Source: a virus
Strand: one strand, 5' to 3'
Virus record (IMG/VR): IMGVR_UViG_3300050343_000190
Span: 22,212-86,211 of that record
DNA: 64,000 nt
In this document: piece after piece, positions 32,929-41,647 of the stretch
Layout of the letters: each line of letters begins with the position of its first letter
Position numbering within the stretch: the stretch's first letter is position 1
Position numbers and translations under genes: made by a program
The notes under the pieces: model-generated
Database searches by the model: none
Told to the model about the DNA's origin: nothing
What the model saw: only the letters and a program-made list of their open reading frames with translations

Positions 32929-34578
32929 AAAATTCGTTGGAAAAATTTTCTTTCTACTGGAAATCAATTTACTGAAGTAGATTTACTAAAACACCTACCA
33001 ATTTATTATTGGTACAAATGGTGCTGGTAAATCTACTATTCTTGATGCTCTTACTTTTCTCTTGTTTGGAAAACCTTTTCGTAAAATTAATAAACCTCAA
33101 CTTATCAATTCTGTAAATGAAAAGGACTGTGTAGTTGAAGTTGAATTTTCTATTGGTAATGTGAACTGGAAAGTTTTCGTGGAATCAAACCAAATATATT
33201 TGAGATTTGGAGAGATGATAACTTTTAGATCAAGTGCAGCTGCTGCAGATCAGCAAAAATGGTTTGAGCAGAATGTATTAAAGATGAACTATAAGTCTTT
33301 TACTCAGATTGTAATTTTGGGTAGTAGCACTTTGTTCCTTTCATGCAATTGACTTCTACTAATCGTAGAGAAGTTATTGAAGATCTTCTTGATATTCGTA
33401 TCTTTTCTTCTATGAATAGTGTGATTAAAGATAAGATTCGAGGCCAAAGAAGATATTAAAGTTTTAGAACTTAAGAAAGAATCTCTTACTGATAAAGTTA
33501 AAATGCAAGAAAACTTTATTGAAGAACTTGAGAGTCGTGGAAAAGAAAATATTAAAGATAAAGAAATCGTATAGGTAATCTTCTTAATGAAGAGAATAAT
33601 TGGATGGGATCTAATGAAGAGTTAGAAAGAATCTCTTATAGATGTCAATGGTAAACTTGAAAATTTTCTGGTGCAACAGCAAACTTCGTAAACTTGGTAA
33701 TCTAAAAGGTAAGATTTCTAACAAAGTATCAACTATTACTAAGGAACATAAATTTTTCACAGAGAATACGGTTTGCCCTACATGCACACAATCTATTGAA
33801 GAGACCTTCAGAATAAATAAAATTGACGACGCTCAAATAAAGCAAAAGAGTTGCAATCTGGTTATAAAGAACTAGAGAGGCAATTAAAGAAGAAGAAAAG
33901 CGAGAGCGTCAATTTCACAGTTCTATCTAAGGAGATTACTTCACTCACACATGGCATTTCTCAAAACAATACTAAGATCGCTGGATGTCAAAGACAAATC
34001 AGAGATCTGGAATCGGAAATTCAAAGAGTTACCGACAACCTTGCAAACAGAAATACTGAGAATGAAAAGTTAGCAACCTTCAAGGATAATCTAAAAACTA
34101 CATACGACGAACTAGCAACAACGAAAGAAACAATTAACTATTACGATTTTCGTATAGTTTACTTAAAGACGGTGGAGTCAAATCTAAAATCATTAAGAAG
34201 TATCTACCGCTGATAAATCAGCAAGTAATAAGTATCTACAACTGATGGACTTCTATATTAACTTCTACACTTGATGAAGAATTTAACGAAACCGTCCAGT
34301 CTCCAATTCATGAAGACTTTTCTTATGCTTCTTTCAGCGAGGGAGAGAAGATGAGAATTGACTTAGCACTCTTGTTTACTTGGAGAGAAGTAGCAAGAAT
34401 GAAGAACTCTGTCAATACTAATCTATTGATTATGGATGAAGTATTTGATAGTTCTCTTAGATGGATTTGGTACAGAAGAATTTCTAAAGATTATTAGATT
34501 TGTATTAAAGATGCAAATATTTTTGTTATCTCTCATAAAGAATCTTTGCATGATAAGTTTAAAAGAAAACGCCTCTGA
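32915..34578 (+). CDS. gp46: Recombination nuclease ATPase gp46 (SbcC/Rad50 type), frameshifted
   Basis: SMC-like ATPase partner of gp47. Landmarks: RWKNFLSTGN, Walker A IGTNGAGKST, LDALTFLLFGKPFRKI, a Q-loop segment SFTQIVILGSSTF, a long coiled coil, the zinc hook VCPTCTQSI near 33780, and the C-terminal SEGEKMRIDLAL signature with Walker B LLIMDEVFD and the D-loop. The tail VISHKES gives the switch His. More than ten frame changes. Corrected length is about 560 aa. The very C-terminus is uncertain because the sequence turns into an unrelated fragment at about 34580. Confidence 0.92.
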
Positions 34579-34579
34579 G

Positions 34580-35024
34580 TCTATAATGACGAATATCTTT
34601 TTGGAGAACAAGATTATGATTATAGAGAAACAAATATTGAAGAGGTAAAAGTTGACGCGGTTTTTTCTAATCAAATGATTAGAAGAAACTTAATTCTTAT
34701 TAAAGAGTTATTAGATTGTAATAAGTTAGATGAAAATTTTCTTTTTGTTAGGTATGAAGATCTCATAGAAAATCCTTATCGGGAGCTTTTTCAATCATAT
34801 ATGACTTTATTGGTGCATCTCCCTTTAAAAATAATTTTGAAGATATACAGCAGATACCTTTTCATGATGCTATGTTCTTGCCTTATGGTAGACATAAGAT
34901 AAATTCAAAATTAGAAAATAGAGATCCTTGGAAATTTAATATATGTCCAACAGCAGAAGATAAAATACTAGGAGAAAATTTTTGGTATTATGAAGAATTT
35001 TATCCAGAATTACTTACATCATAA
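34580..35024 (+). pseudogene. C-terminal sulfotransferase-like fragment
   Basis: Directly after the gp46 C-terminus, one frame reads RVYNDEYLFGEQDYDYRE, then NLILIKELLD, FVRYEDLIENPYRELFQSY, a shifted YDFIGA-type segment, and ends NFWYYEEFYPELLTS. R-Y-E-D-L-I-x-N-P followed by an FIG-like segment is the typical C-terminal half of PAPS-dependent sulfotransferases. No N-terminal P-R-S-G-S/T PAPS-binding loop is present, and there is no plausible start codon, so it looks like a fragment left by a deletion or misjoin, or a gene whose start is hidden by errors. Frame change near 34800. About 145 aa. Confidence 0.45.
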
Positions 35025-35030
35025 TAAATA
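35023..35030 (+). promoter_or_regulatory. Late promoter-like AATAAATA
   Basis: AATAAATAAATA immediately after the fragment's stop and 13 bp before the next ATG. Confidence 0.4.
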
Positions 35031-35042
35031 AATAAAAAATCT

Positions 35043-35213
35043 ATGGAAAATTTCCATCTTGATAATTCTGATTGGTATGATAGATTGATTAATAAAACAC
35101 TGGACGAGTACCATGACGATACCGAACTGGCAGCACAACTCTGGGAAAAAGCAGAAAAGAAAATTAAAACCTCAGGCACTTCGTCAAGCGAAAGCAAGAC
35201 TAAGACAGTTTAA
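35043..35213 (+). CDS. Conserved small acidic protein (56 aa)
   Basis: ATG at 35043 gives M-E-N-F-H-L-D-N-S-D-W-Y-D-R-L-I, then TLDEYHDDTELAAQLWEKAE and a Ser/Lys-rich tail. Intact. The pattern of an acidic helical N-terminus with a basic tail is common among cyanophage small proteins. Followed 14 bp later by a terminator. Function unknown. Confidence 0.6.
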   Translation: MENFHLDNSDWYDRLINKTLDEYHDDTELAAQLWEKAEKKIKTSGTSSSESKTKTV

Positions 35214-35226
35214 AAAGAGTCACATG

Positions 35227-35253
35227 ACCTCGCCCAAAAGGCGGGGTTCTTTT
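35227..35253 (+). terminator. Rho-independent terminator
   Basis: Stem ACCTCGCC / GGCGGGGT with a 5-base loop (one G-T pair), followed by TCTTTT. It separates the small gene from the VWA/metallopeptidase gene. Confidence 0.75.
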
Positions 35254-35281
35254 GTATACTACGTTCATACGCATCAAAGCA

Positions 35282-36301
35282 ATGTCTGTTTCTCAGGAAA
35301 TCAAGTCTCAACTAGCAAAGTTGCTTGCAACTGAGGATCTGGTTGTAGAGCACCGTAAGGTTAACACACAGCTCAGTTCAATGTTCATACGCGAGTTTTG
35401 ACTCTGCCTGTTTGGGATAAGGCATCTGGAGTTGTCTACGATCTCTTGGTCGGTCATGAAGTTGGACATGCCCTATTTACTCCTGATGTAGATTGGAGTA
35501 TTGATTATAAAATTTCACCTAGTGTTGTAAATATCGTAGAAGATGTCCGTATTGACACAGAAAGAAGTCAATTATCTTGTTAAAGAGTTTGAGTGTAAGA
35601 AAGCAGCAGACTCTTATGCCCGTGCTACCACAGCACGTACAGGTGTCTTAGATACAACTAAACTGCATACCTACAAATACAACGAAGATCTATTTCAAAG
35701 AAAGTCACAACTCTTGCTGATGGTAAAAGTCATGGACTAGTCTTTATCCTTGATTGGTCTGGTTCTATGAGCCGTGTTTTAAAGTTCTGGATACTTGCAA
35801 GCAATGTTCAATCTTGTCTGGTTCTGTAAGAAAGTTGGTATTCCTTTTGATGTTTATGCTTTCACTAATGAATGGCAGCGTTGGAAGGGATTGCTTAGAG
35901 ATCGTAAACTAGGACGTACATATGCTTTTAGTGGAAAGTATACTGCCTTCACTAAGACTATGTTGACTCATCTGAAAGAGAGTTTTCCTAATACCAATTT
36001 TATTGGTATTCGTGTTCTTGATGGTCGTGATGTTAATTACTTTATTAATAACAATTCTAATAATGAACTTGAGATTAAAAAAGCAAGAGAGTCATATAGA
36101 AAGAATAAGTCGTTCTCCCTTAAAGATTCTGGTTATGATGCATATTTTGGTATTGCTTCCAGTGCTCTATCTGCGGATACTGATTTTGAAGTTAAGGAAG
36201 ATGCTACAAAAACTCAAATTAAGAGTGCATTTATCAAATCTCTTCGTGGTAAAAAAACAAACAAGAAAGTTCTTAGTGAGTTCATTTCTTTAGTTGCATA
36301 A
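35282..36301 (+). CDS. VWA-domain protein with HExxH peptidase-like motif, frameshifted
   Basis: N-terminal half carries GHEVGHALFTP, an HExxH zinc site (near residues 60-64), followed by PSVVNIVEDVRIE, whose E-D pair is typical of VWA-metallopeptidases. The second half has the VWA MIDAS motif ILDWSGSM and FDVYAFTN. Frame changes near 35383, 35560, 35690 and 35785. Corrected length is about 340 aa. Such proteins work as partners of MoxR-type AAA+ ATPases, and one (CobS) is encoded 750 bp downstream, so the two probably form a pair. In cobalt chelatase the CobT subunit has the same VWA fold. Substrate unknown. Confidence 0.8.
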
Positions 36302-36304
36302 ATA
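36297..36304 (+). promoter_or_regulatory. Late promoter-like CATAAATA
   Basis: CATAAATA overlaps the stop of the VWA gene, 22 bp before the next ATG. Confidence 0.5.
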
Positions 36305-36325
36305 TATAAAAAAGTTGTCCTTAAA

Positions 36326-36852
36326 ATGATATCTTTCGACGACATCAAAGCAGAACTAGTTGAGAAGAGAGATGGTAAGTAGAAGAAACTATCCTAGAAA
36401 AGGATATGCTAGATAAGCAAGGTAATGATAAGTTCGATCGTCATAAGCGTATGATTCGTCATAAGCAGGATAAGCATGGTCGTGCTTCTGTAATGGATAA
36501 AATTAAGACTGGTAAAGATTATAAGGAAGAAACCGTAATCGAAAAAGCAGGAGAGAAGGATGCCTGCTATCATAAGGTCAAGTCTCGTTATTCTGTATGG
36601 CCTTCTGCATATGCATCAGGTGCTTTAGTTAAGTGTCGTAAGAAAGGTGCTGCTAACTGGGGCAATAAAACCAAGAAAGAAGAATTTGAATTCTCTAATT
36701 GGAGAGACGAGTTTAAGGCAACTGAGTTTGAATTTATTGATCTAATCAAACCAAAACCTCTTGCTGAAAAGTGCTGGAAAGGTTATACTAAAAAAGGTAT
36801 GAAAACAATGTTCGGAAAGAGGTATCCAAATTGTGTGAAGAAAAAGAATTGA
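36326..36852 (+). CDS. Basic modular phage protein, frameshifted
   Basis: Starts MISFDDIKAELVEKRDGK, with one frame change near 36378, then a basic helical module (KFDRHKRMIRHKQDKHGR), a Cys module DACYHKVKSRYSVWPSAY with ALVKCRKKGAANWG, an FSNWRDEF motif, and a second Cys module KCWKGYTKKGMKTMFGKRY with a final C. About 175 aa. The same modules appear in different combinations in other marine phage proteins and FSNWR recurs in the 59124 gene here. A virion-associated or DNA-binding role is possible; this is inference. Confidence 0.65.
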
Positions 36853-36986
36853 ATTGGAAAAAAATTGCAAAGGAATCTGAAAAAGATCCTAAGGTAATTG
36901 ATATTCTTGAGAATGGACCAAAATCTCTTTCTCAAGCGTACTTACTTCAGGCAATGCGATATAAATATGGACGGTCTGGAAACTGA
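36849..36986 (+). CDS. Small protein (45 aa), TTG start
   Basis: TTG overlaps the upstream stop by 4 bases and opens a frame reading L-N-W-K-K-I-A-K-E-S-E-K-D, then VIDILENGPKSLSQAYLLQ and MRYKYGRSGN. The composition is protein-like and a terminator begins 6 bp after the stop, which supports a real gene end here. No function is assigned. Confidence 0.5.
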   Translation: MNWKKIAKESEKDPKVIDILENGPKSLSQAYLLQAMRYKYGRSGN

Positions 36987-36991
36987 CCACT

Positions 36992-37015
36992 AGGGGGTTT
37001 ACCGACCCTCTTTTT
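36992..37015 (+). terminator. Rho-independent terminator
   Basis: Stem AGGGGGT / ACCCTCT (one G-T pair) with a short loop, then a run of five T. It separates the basic protein genes from cobS. Confidence 0.7.
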
Positions 37016-37047
37016 CGTATATAATAACTTCAGTTCAAACAAACCAA

Positions 37048-38127
37048 ATGTCCCTCTCACCTGAGTTCATTCGCACTTCCCTTCAGGGTTGTATGGTGAG
37101 TCTGTTGCTGCTGCTGATATTCGTGCCTGGTGTGCTATGAATGGTGCGAACTATCAAACTGTCACCAACAAACTGACTGATTACAAAACTAGTCGTGGAA
37201 AGTGGAACTTGACCGTAACAAGAAAAACTAGAGCAAACCTATCAGGCACCTCCTGCAATGCCTGCTGTTGAGCAAAACCTTATTCCTGCAAAAGATGATA
37301 CCTTCGTCAGCTTTGGTAACTTCGCTGATATTAAAAAGATTATTAAGTCCGGTCTGTTCTATCCAACGTTCATTACGGGTCTTTCGGGTAATGGTAAAAC
37401 GTTCTCTGTGGAACAAGCATGTGCTCAAACAAAACGTGAACTCATCCGTGTAAACATCACAATCGAAACAGATGAAGATGATCTTATTGGCGGTTTCCGT
37501 CTTGTTAATGGTGAAACCGTCTGGCACAATGGCCCAGTCACTGAAGCACTCCAACGTGGAGCAATCTTGCTCCTTGACGAAATCGACCTTGCCTCAAACA
37601 AAATCCTTTGTCTCCAGTCTATTCTCGAAGGAAAAGGAGTTTTCCTCAAGAAGATTGGCAAATACATTACGCCCGCAGAAGGTTTCAACGTATTCGCAAC
37701 CGCCAATACTAAAGGTAAAGGATCCGAGGACGGACGATTTATTGGAACTAACGTGCTCAACGAAGCATTCCTTGAACGATTCCCTGTAACCTTTGAGCAG
37801 TCCTATCCTGCCTCTGTAATAGAGCAGAAGATCCTTATGGCACTCTGTAGTGATACAGACTTCTGTAAGCGTCTCTGTTGATTGGGCAGACATCATCCGC
37901 AAGACATTCTATGATGGTGGTATTGAAGAGATTATCCACGTCGCATATCATTCGTGCTGGTTCATATTCGTTCGATGAGACCAAGCAGCATACGCTGAGT
38001 ATCTTCTGAGGAATGATAAGGCAAAGGCAATTCAAGTATGTGTGAAAATCGTTTTGATGATGAACCAAGCAAGCATTCTTTTCTGGAACTGTACGATGTA
38101 ACGGAGTTGACGACACTATTAACTTAA
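37048..38127 (+). CDS. cobS: CobS-type MoxR AAA+ ATPase, frameshifted
   Basis: Annotated as CobS (cobaltochelatase ATPase subunit) in many cyanophages. The N-terminal 75 residues (FIRTSLQALYGESVAAADIR) form a small helical domain. Walker A is GLSGNGKTFS, Walker B AILLLDEIDLAS, sensor 1 NVFATANTKGKG, and FLERFPVTFEQ holds the Arg-finger region. Frame changes near 37087, 37222, 37877, 37945, 37980 and 38010-38095. About 360 aa. No other cobalamin gene is present in the window, while a VWA/HExxH partner lies upstream; a general MoxR-VWA chaperone role is as plausible as cobalt insertion. Confidence 0.88.
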
Positions 38128-38129
38128 AT

Positions 38130-38410
38130 ATGGATGATAAAATTGATTTAAATCTTGATCGTACTTATCTCAAACCTATAACGCACATTACACATCTCCT
38201 GATTCCAAGACTCAAACTCTTGATCTGATTGAAAGTATTGGAGATGCAGAACCATTCTGTCGTTCTAATGCTATCAAATATCTTTCACGTTTTGGTAAGA
38301 AGGGTGGTAAGTCTAAACAAGACATTTTAAAAGCAATTCACTATTGCGTCCTCCTCTATCACTTCTCTGGAATCCACGATCAACCTAAAGGTAATTATGA
38401 AACTTTCTGA
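38130..38410 (+). CDS. DUF3310-like protein, frameshifted
   Basis: ATG at 38130 gives M-D-D-K-I-D-L-N-L-D; after a frame change near 38175 it reads TLDLIESIGDAEPFC, NAIKYLSRFGKKGGK, KQDILKAIHYCVLLYHFSG. The I-K-Y-x-x-R-x-G-x-K-G-G segment followed by D-I-x-K-A-x-x-Y is the core of DUF3310, a small phage family sometimes labelled nucleotide kinase without proof. The stop overlaps the gp45 start by 14 bp. About 93 aa. Confidence 0.7.
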
Positions 38411-38705
38411 AAAAACTCTTTCTCTCCTCAAGAACTTCGGTAGCATCAATCAATCTATTCTTTTCAAAGAAGGAAACAAACTTCGCACTATTAGCGTGAT
38501 GAAGAATATTCTTGCAGAGGCAGAGATTGCAGAAGACATCCCTCAGGATTTTGGTATCTATGACTTGAACCAATTCTTGAATGGACTTTCTCTTCACCAG
38601 AGTCCAGAACTAGATTTTGAAAACCACGGATACGTTGTTATCCGTGAGGGTAAGATGCGTTATAATGAAACATATTCTTTTTACTTTGAAAGGTTGTCCT
38701 TTTGA
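38397..38705 (+). pseudogene. gp45: Truncated sliding clamp gp45 (N-terminal third only)
   Basis: Starts MKLSEKTLSLLKNFGSINQS, which matches the T4 gp45 N-terminus, and continues through AEAEIAEDIPQDFGIYDLNQFLNGLSL. The homology stops after about 90 residues (near VIREGKMR); the remaining two thirds of the clamp, about 140 residues, are absent and the frame then runs into the speD gene in another phase. The clamp is needed for replication and late transcription in T4, so this is either an assembly deletion, or the phage has a second clamp gene outside the window. No single-base correction restores it. Confidence 0.8.
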
Positions 38706-39000
38706 TTTACTTGATGATAAAGAGTTCATACGAATGGTTTTGTTTAGAGCATCAAAAGAATGTAAGTCAACATTGCTTGATTTGACAGTACATAAGTTTG
38801 ATCCTCAAGGTGTGACTGGAATTGCTATGCTTGCTGAGAGTCATCTCAGTATCCATACTTGGCCAGAGAATGGTATGGCAGTTTGTGATGTCTTTACTTG
38901 TGGGGATACCGCTATGCCTGAAAATGGTGTAGAATATATGAAAGAACAATTGAAGGCAACTGATATTGTGTCAAATGAATTTGTTCGTCCTTTGGAATGA
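38665..39000 (+). CDS. speD: S-adenosylmethionine decarboxylase SpeD
   Basis: Makes decarboxylated SAM for spermidine synthesis. ATG at 38665 gives MKHILFTLKGCPFDLLDD. The pyruvoyl-forming Ser is in LAESHLSIHTWPENG (Ser about residue 59), where the chain would cut itself between Glu and Ser. CDVFTCGD with the catalytic Cys follows. 111 aa, close to bacterial class 1B SpeD. Intact. It lies inside the remnant of gp45 and directly before gp44. Phage SpeD is a known cyanophage auxiliary gene; polyamines help DNA condensation. Confidence 0.92.
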   Translation: MKHILFTLKGCPFDLLDDKEFIRMVLFRASKECKSTLLDLTVHKFDPQGVTGIAMLAESHLSIHTWPENGMAVCDVFTCGDTAMPENGVEYMKEQLKATDIVSNEFVRPLE

Positions 39001-39002
39001 CT

Positions 39003-39945
39003 ATGCGTTGATGAATTTCTCTGGGTTGAAAAATATCGACCCAAAACTATTGATGAATGTATTTTACCACCAATATTAAGAAGACTTTTCAAGACTTCCT
39101 AGATAAGGGTGAGATACCAAATATGCTCCTTGCAGGTCCTGCTGGGTGTGGAAAGACTACGGTAGCAAAAGCACTCTGCAATGAACTAGGAGTAGATTTT
39201 TATGTCATCAACGGATCCGATGAAGGACGATTCCTTGATACCGTCAGAAATACTGCGAAGAATTTCGCTTCGACCGTCTCGCTTTCTTCAACTGCAAAAC
39301 ACAAAGTCATCATCATTGATGAGGCAGATAACACAACCAATGATGTACAACTCCTCCTACGGGCGTTTATTGAGGAGTTTAGTGGCAACTGCAGATTCAT
39401 CTTTACCTGCAACTTCAAAAACAAAATTCTCGAACCACTTCATTCCCGCACAACGGTCGTTGAATTTTCCATTAAGGGAAAAGAACGACAGGGACTTGCA
39501 GCCTCATTCTTCAAACGTATCCAAGAAATCTTGGATACAGAAGGTGTTAAATATGATAACAAGGTCCTGGTAGAACTTATTAATAAGCACTTTCCAGATT
39601 GGAGACGTGTTCTTAATGAGTGTCAAAGATATTCTTAAGTGGTACTATTGACTCAGGTATTCTTGCAACTTTTAGTGATGTAAAAGTAAATGACTTGGTT
39701 AAAAACTTAAGGAAAAAGATTTTCCCGAAGTACGTAAATGGGTTGTCAATAACCTGGACAATGATACTTCTGTCCTACTGCGTCGTATTTACGATGCTTG
39801 TTATGATTCCTTGGTTCCGAATAGTATTCCTGCTGCTGTGCTTACTCTTGCTAAGTATCAGTATCAAATGGCATTTGTTGCGGATCAGGAAATAAATATG
39901 CTTGCATGTTTGACTGAAATTATGGTGGAGTGTGAATTCAAATGA
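39003..39945 (+). CDS. gp44: Clamp loader ATPase gp44, frameshifted
   Basis: Large subunit of the clamp loader, AAA+ type. Start reads M-R-(V)-D-E-F-L-W-V-E-K-Y-R-P-K-T-I-D after a one-base correction near 39009. Walker A is AGPAGCGKTT, Walker B VIIIDEADN, sensor 1 FIFTCNFKNK, and LHSRTTVVEF carries the arginine finger. Frame changes near 39070, 39635 and 39715. Corrected length is about 315 aa (T4 319). The stop overlaps the next start (ATGA). Confidence 0.93.
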
Positions 39946-40145
39946 TGGTAGTATTCCCAAATCAAAATCAAACTGTAGGATTTGCTCCCTGGGCTTTGGT
40001 ACCAGATAAATCTAATCCAGAGCTCAATGTAAATCGTCAGCATATTGTGTATATTACAGATGTTGATCCTGGAGTAAAAGGAAAGTACAATGAAATCTAT
40101 GGAAGCAAACTGGTCACTCCAGAAGAAAAGAAACTCATTATCTGA
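39942..40145 (+). CDS. Conserved small phage protein (67 aa)
   Basis: ATG overlaps the gp44 stop. Sequence VVFPNQNQTVGFAPWALVPD, then NRQHIVYITDVDPGVKGKYNEIYGS. It looks like a small beta protein, no catalytic motif. Position between clamp loader genes suggests co-expression with the replisome; function unknown. Confidence 0.55.
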   Translation: MMVVFPNQNQTVGFAPWALVPDKSNPELNVNRQHIVYITDVDPGVKGKYNEIYGSKLVTPEEKKLII

Positions 40146-40146
40146 T

Positions 40147-40332
40147 ATGTCTAAAAAAGAAAAGAAAGAAAAGAAAAAACTAAAGCATCAGGTCAAATCA
40201 AGGTTCTACTATATTTTCTGGGGAACTGCTACTGCTGCAGTAGTTCTTGGACAAGTTTATGTTGGAACTGGATATAGAGAAATGGTAAGAGGAATTAATG
40301 CACTTACTTATGCTTTAGCAAGGTCAGTATAA
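40147..40332 (+). CDS. Small membrane protein (61 aa)
   Basis: ATG at 40147 follows the upstream stop. The N-terminus is strongly basic (KKEKKEKKKLKHQ), then a hydrophobic segment (FYYIFWGTATAAVVLGQVYV) near residues 20-40 that would span the membrane with the basic end inside. The stop overlaps the next start (TAATG). Function unknown. Confidence 0.6.
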   Translation: MSKKEKKEKKKLKHQVKSRFYYIFWGTATAAVVLGQVYVGTGYREMVRGINALTYALARSV

Positions 40333-40550
40333 TGAGTTTATTCTCTAAACCTACCGAAGAAAATTTAACTAATCCTGTAGTAAAAACTACTTCCGAAAAC
40401 GTAAAGGAATCGCATGAAGCATTGTTTTATGCTACAATGAATTTACCAGAAGCGGCTGCTCACTGTGGTATGACTCAGAAGGAAATGAAAATGACTTTCT
40501 GGGAGTACTTAAAATATAATGAACCAAACTATGAATGTGACGAACGATGA
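40332..40550 (+). CDS. Small protein with helical HTH-like segment (72 aa)
   Basis: MSLFSKPTEENLTNP start, then a helical part FYATMNLPEAAAHCGMTQKEMKMTFWEYL that could be a helix-turn-helix (AAAHCGMTQKEM as the turn region). It overlaps the downstream DUF4338 gene by up to 32 bp. DNA binding is a guess from the pattern; no family is recognised. Confidence 0.55.
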   Translation: MSLFSKPTEENLTNPVVKTTSENVKESHEALFYATMNLPEAAAHCGMTQKEMKMTFWEYLKYNEPNYECDER

Positions 40551-41301
40551 TGCTGTATGGGCAGCAAATGAGTTTATAAACTACTTCTCCAATATGGGGA
40601 ATATTGAAGATTATCTCAGGTTCGTAAAGAAAGAAGTAATCAATTCATCAAGTTCTATTTTTTCATTACATGATGACTTCTTCAATGAAGACATTCATCC
40701 TGAAGAGATGGAATTTGATATCAAATTTGTGGGGGAAAGATTTCAACAATCTATTCCTCAAGATCATTATGGAAATTTGCTGAGAGCAGTTTCTTCTCAT
40801 AACAATGAAAGTAATATACCTGGAAGAGAACTACGTTGGGTAGTTTTTGAAAAGAGGACACAAACTGTTCTTGGATTTATTAGGTTTGGTTCTCCTACTA
40901 TTAATTCTAGACCAAGAAATATATGGTTGGGAAAGGCACCTGATCTGAGGATCTTTAATCGTCATGCTGCGATGGGATTTGTGATCGTTCCTTCTCAACC
41001 ATTTGGATATAACTACCTTGGAGGGAAACTCCTTGCGCTCTTGTGCTGCTCTCACTTCGCCCGTGAGACGCTTAATGAGGTCTTTGAGAAGGACATTGCT
41101 CTCTTTGAAACAACGTCTCTCTACGGGTCTACTACAGATGCCTCACAGTACGATGGACTCAAACCGTTCATGCGATTCAGGGGTTTGACTGAAAGTAAGT
41201 TCTTACCTCTTCTTCATGATGAGGTATTTCATCGTCTTCACGATCGTTTTACTATCCTCAATAATAATACTCCCTTGACTGATAGTAAGGGCTTCTTCTA
41301 A
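40519..41301 (+). CDS. DUF4338-like protein (DruA-related)
   Basis: 260 aa, intact. The middle has RHAAMGFVIVPSQPFGYN, then YLGGKLLALLCCS, FEKDIALFETTSLYGST and SQYDGLKPFMRFRGL. A hydrophobic N-R-x-x-x-G-F-V-I/P-S-x-x-x-x-N-x-L-(G/A) block followed by an E-T-T/F-V-like strand is the layout of DUF4338, the family of Druantia protein DruA and of proteins near transposases. Membership is inferred from this layout. Start ATG at 40519 overlaps the upstream gene by 32 bp; ATG at 40531 is possible. It sits inside the clamp loader/RegA replication operon, where cyanophages often carry this gene, as I recall. Confidence 0.6.
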   Translation: MNQTMNVTNDDAVWAANEFINYFSNMGNIEDYLRFVKKEVINSSSSIFSLHDDFFNEDIHPEEMEFDIKFVGERFQQSIPQDHYGNLLRAVSSHNNESNIPGRELRWVVFEKRTQTVLGFIRFGSPTINSRPRNIWLGKAPDLRIFNRHAAMGFVIVPSQPFGYNYLGGKLLALLCCSHFARETLNEVFEKDIALFETTSLYGSTTDASQYDGLKPFMRFRGLTESKFLPLLHDEVFHRLHDRFTILNNNTPLTDSKGFF

Positions 41302-41323
41302 GAAACTAAAACGTCAGACGAAG

Positions 41324-41647
41324 ATGATTTCTATTATTCGCAATTCACTTGAGGATACTGAAAAACTGAATGAGTTTAATTCTGTGATTAATATTGCTTT
41401 TAATCTAACTCAAAAGAAGAGATTTTATATTTCTAATTATGGATATGAAAATGTGCGTGAAGTTATTTGTGGTGAACAAGAAACTCTAGTTCGCGGTCCT
41501 AACTGGGAAAAGTTTCACCTTGAGAATATTATTTCTTGGTGGAAGAAGAAATCAACCAAGAGATATGAAAAACTAAAAAGGGAAGGAAGGTTCAGAACAA
41601 AAGTTGAACTATGGACAGATGATGACGACATTCAGATTATCCGATGA
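41324..41647 (+). CDS. Conserved phage protein (107 aa)
   Basis: Starts MISIIRNSLEDTEKLNEF. Helical and basic, with KRFYISNYGYENVREV, GPNWEKFHLENIISWWKKK and a C-terminal WTDDDDIQIIR. No catalytic motif. Its stop overlaps the next start (ATGA). Confidence 0.55.
   Translation: MISIIRNSLEDTEKLNEFNSVINIAFNLTQKKRFYISNYGYENVREVICGEQETLVRGPNWEKFHLENIISWWKKKSTKRYEKLKREGRFRTKVELWTDDDDIQIIR

Noticed and set aside
32875-33060. Possible separate short genes between DUF3110 and gp46
   Set aside because: With one or two base corrections the sequence is the continuous N-terminus of gp46 (RWKNFLSTGN to Walker A).
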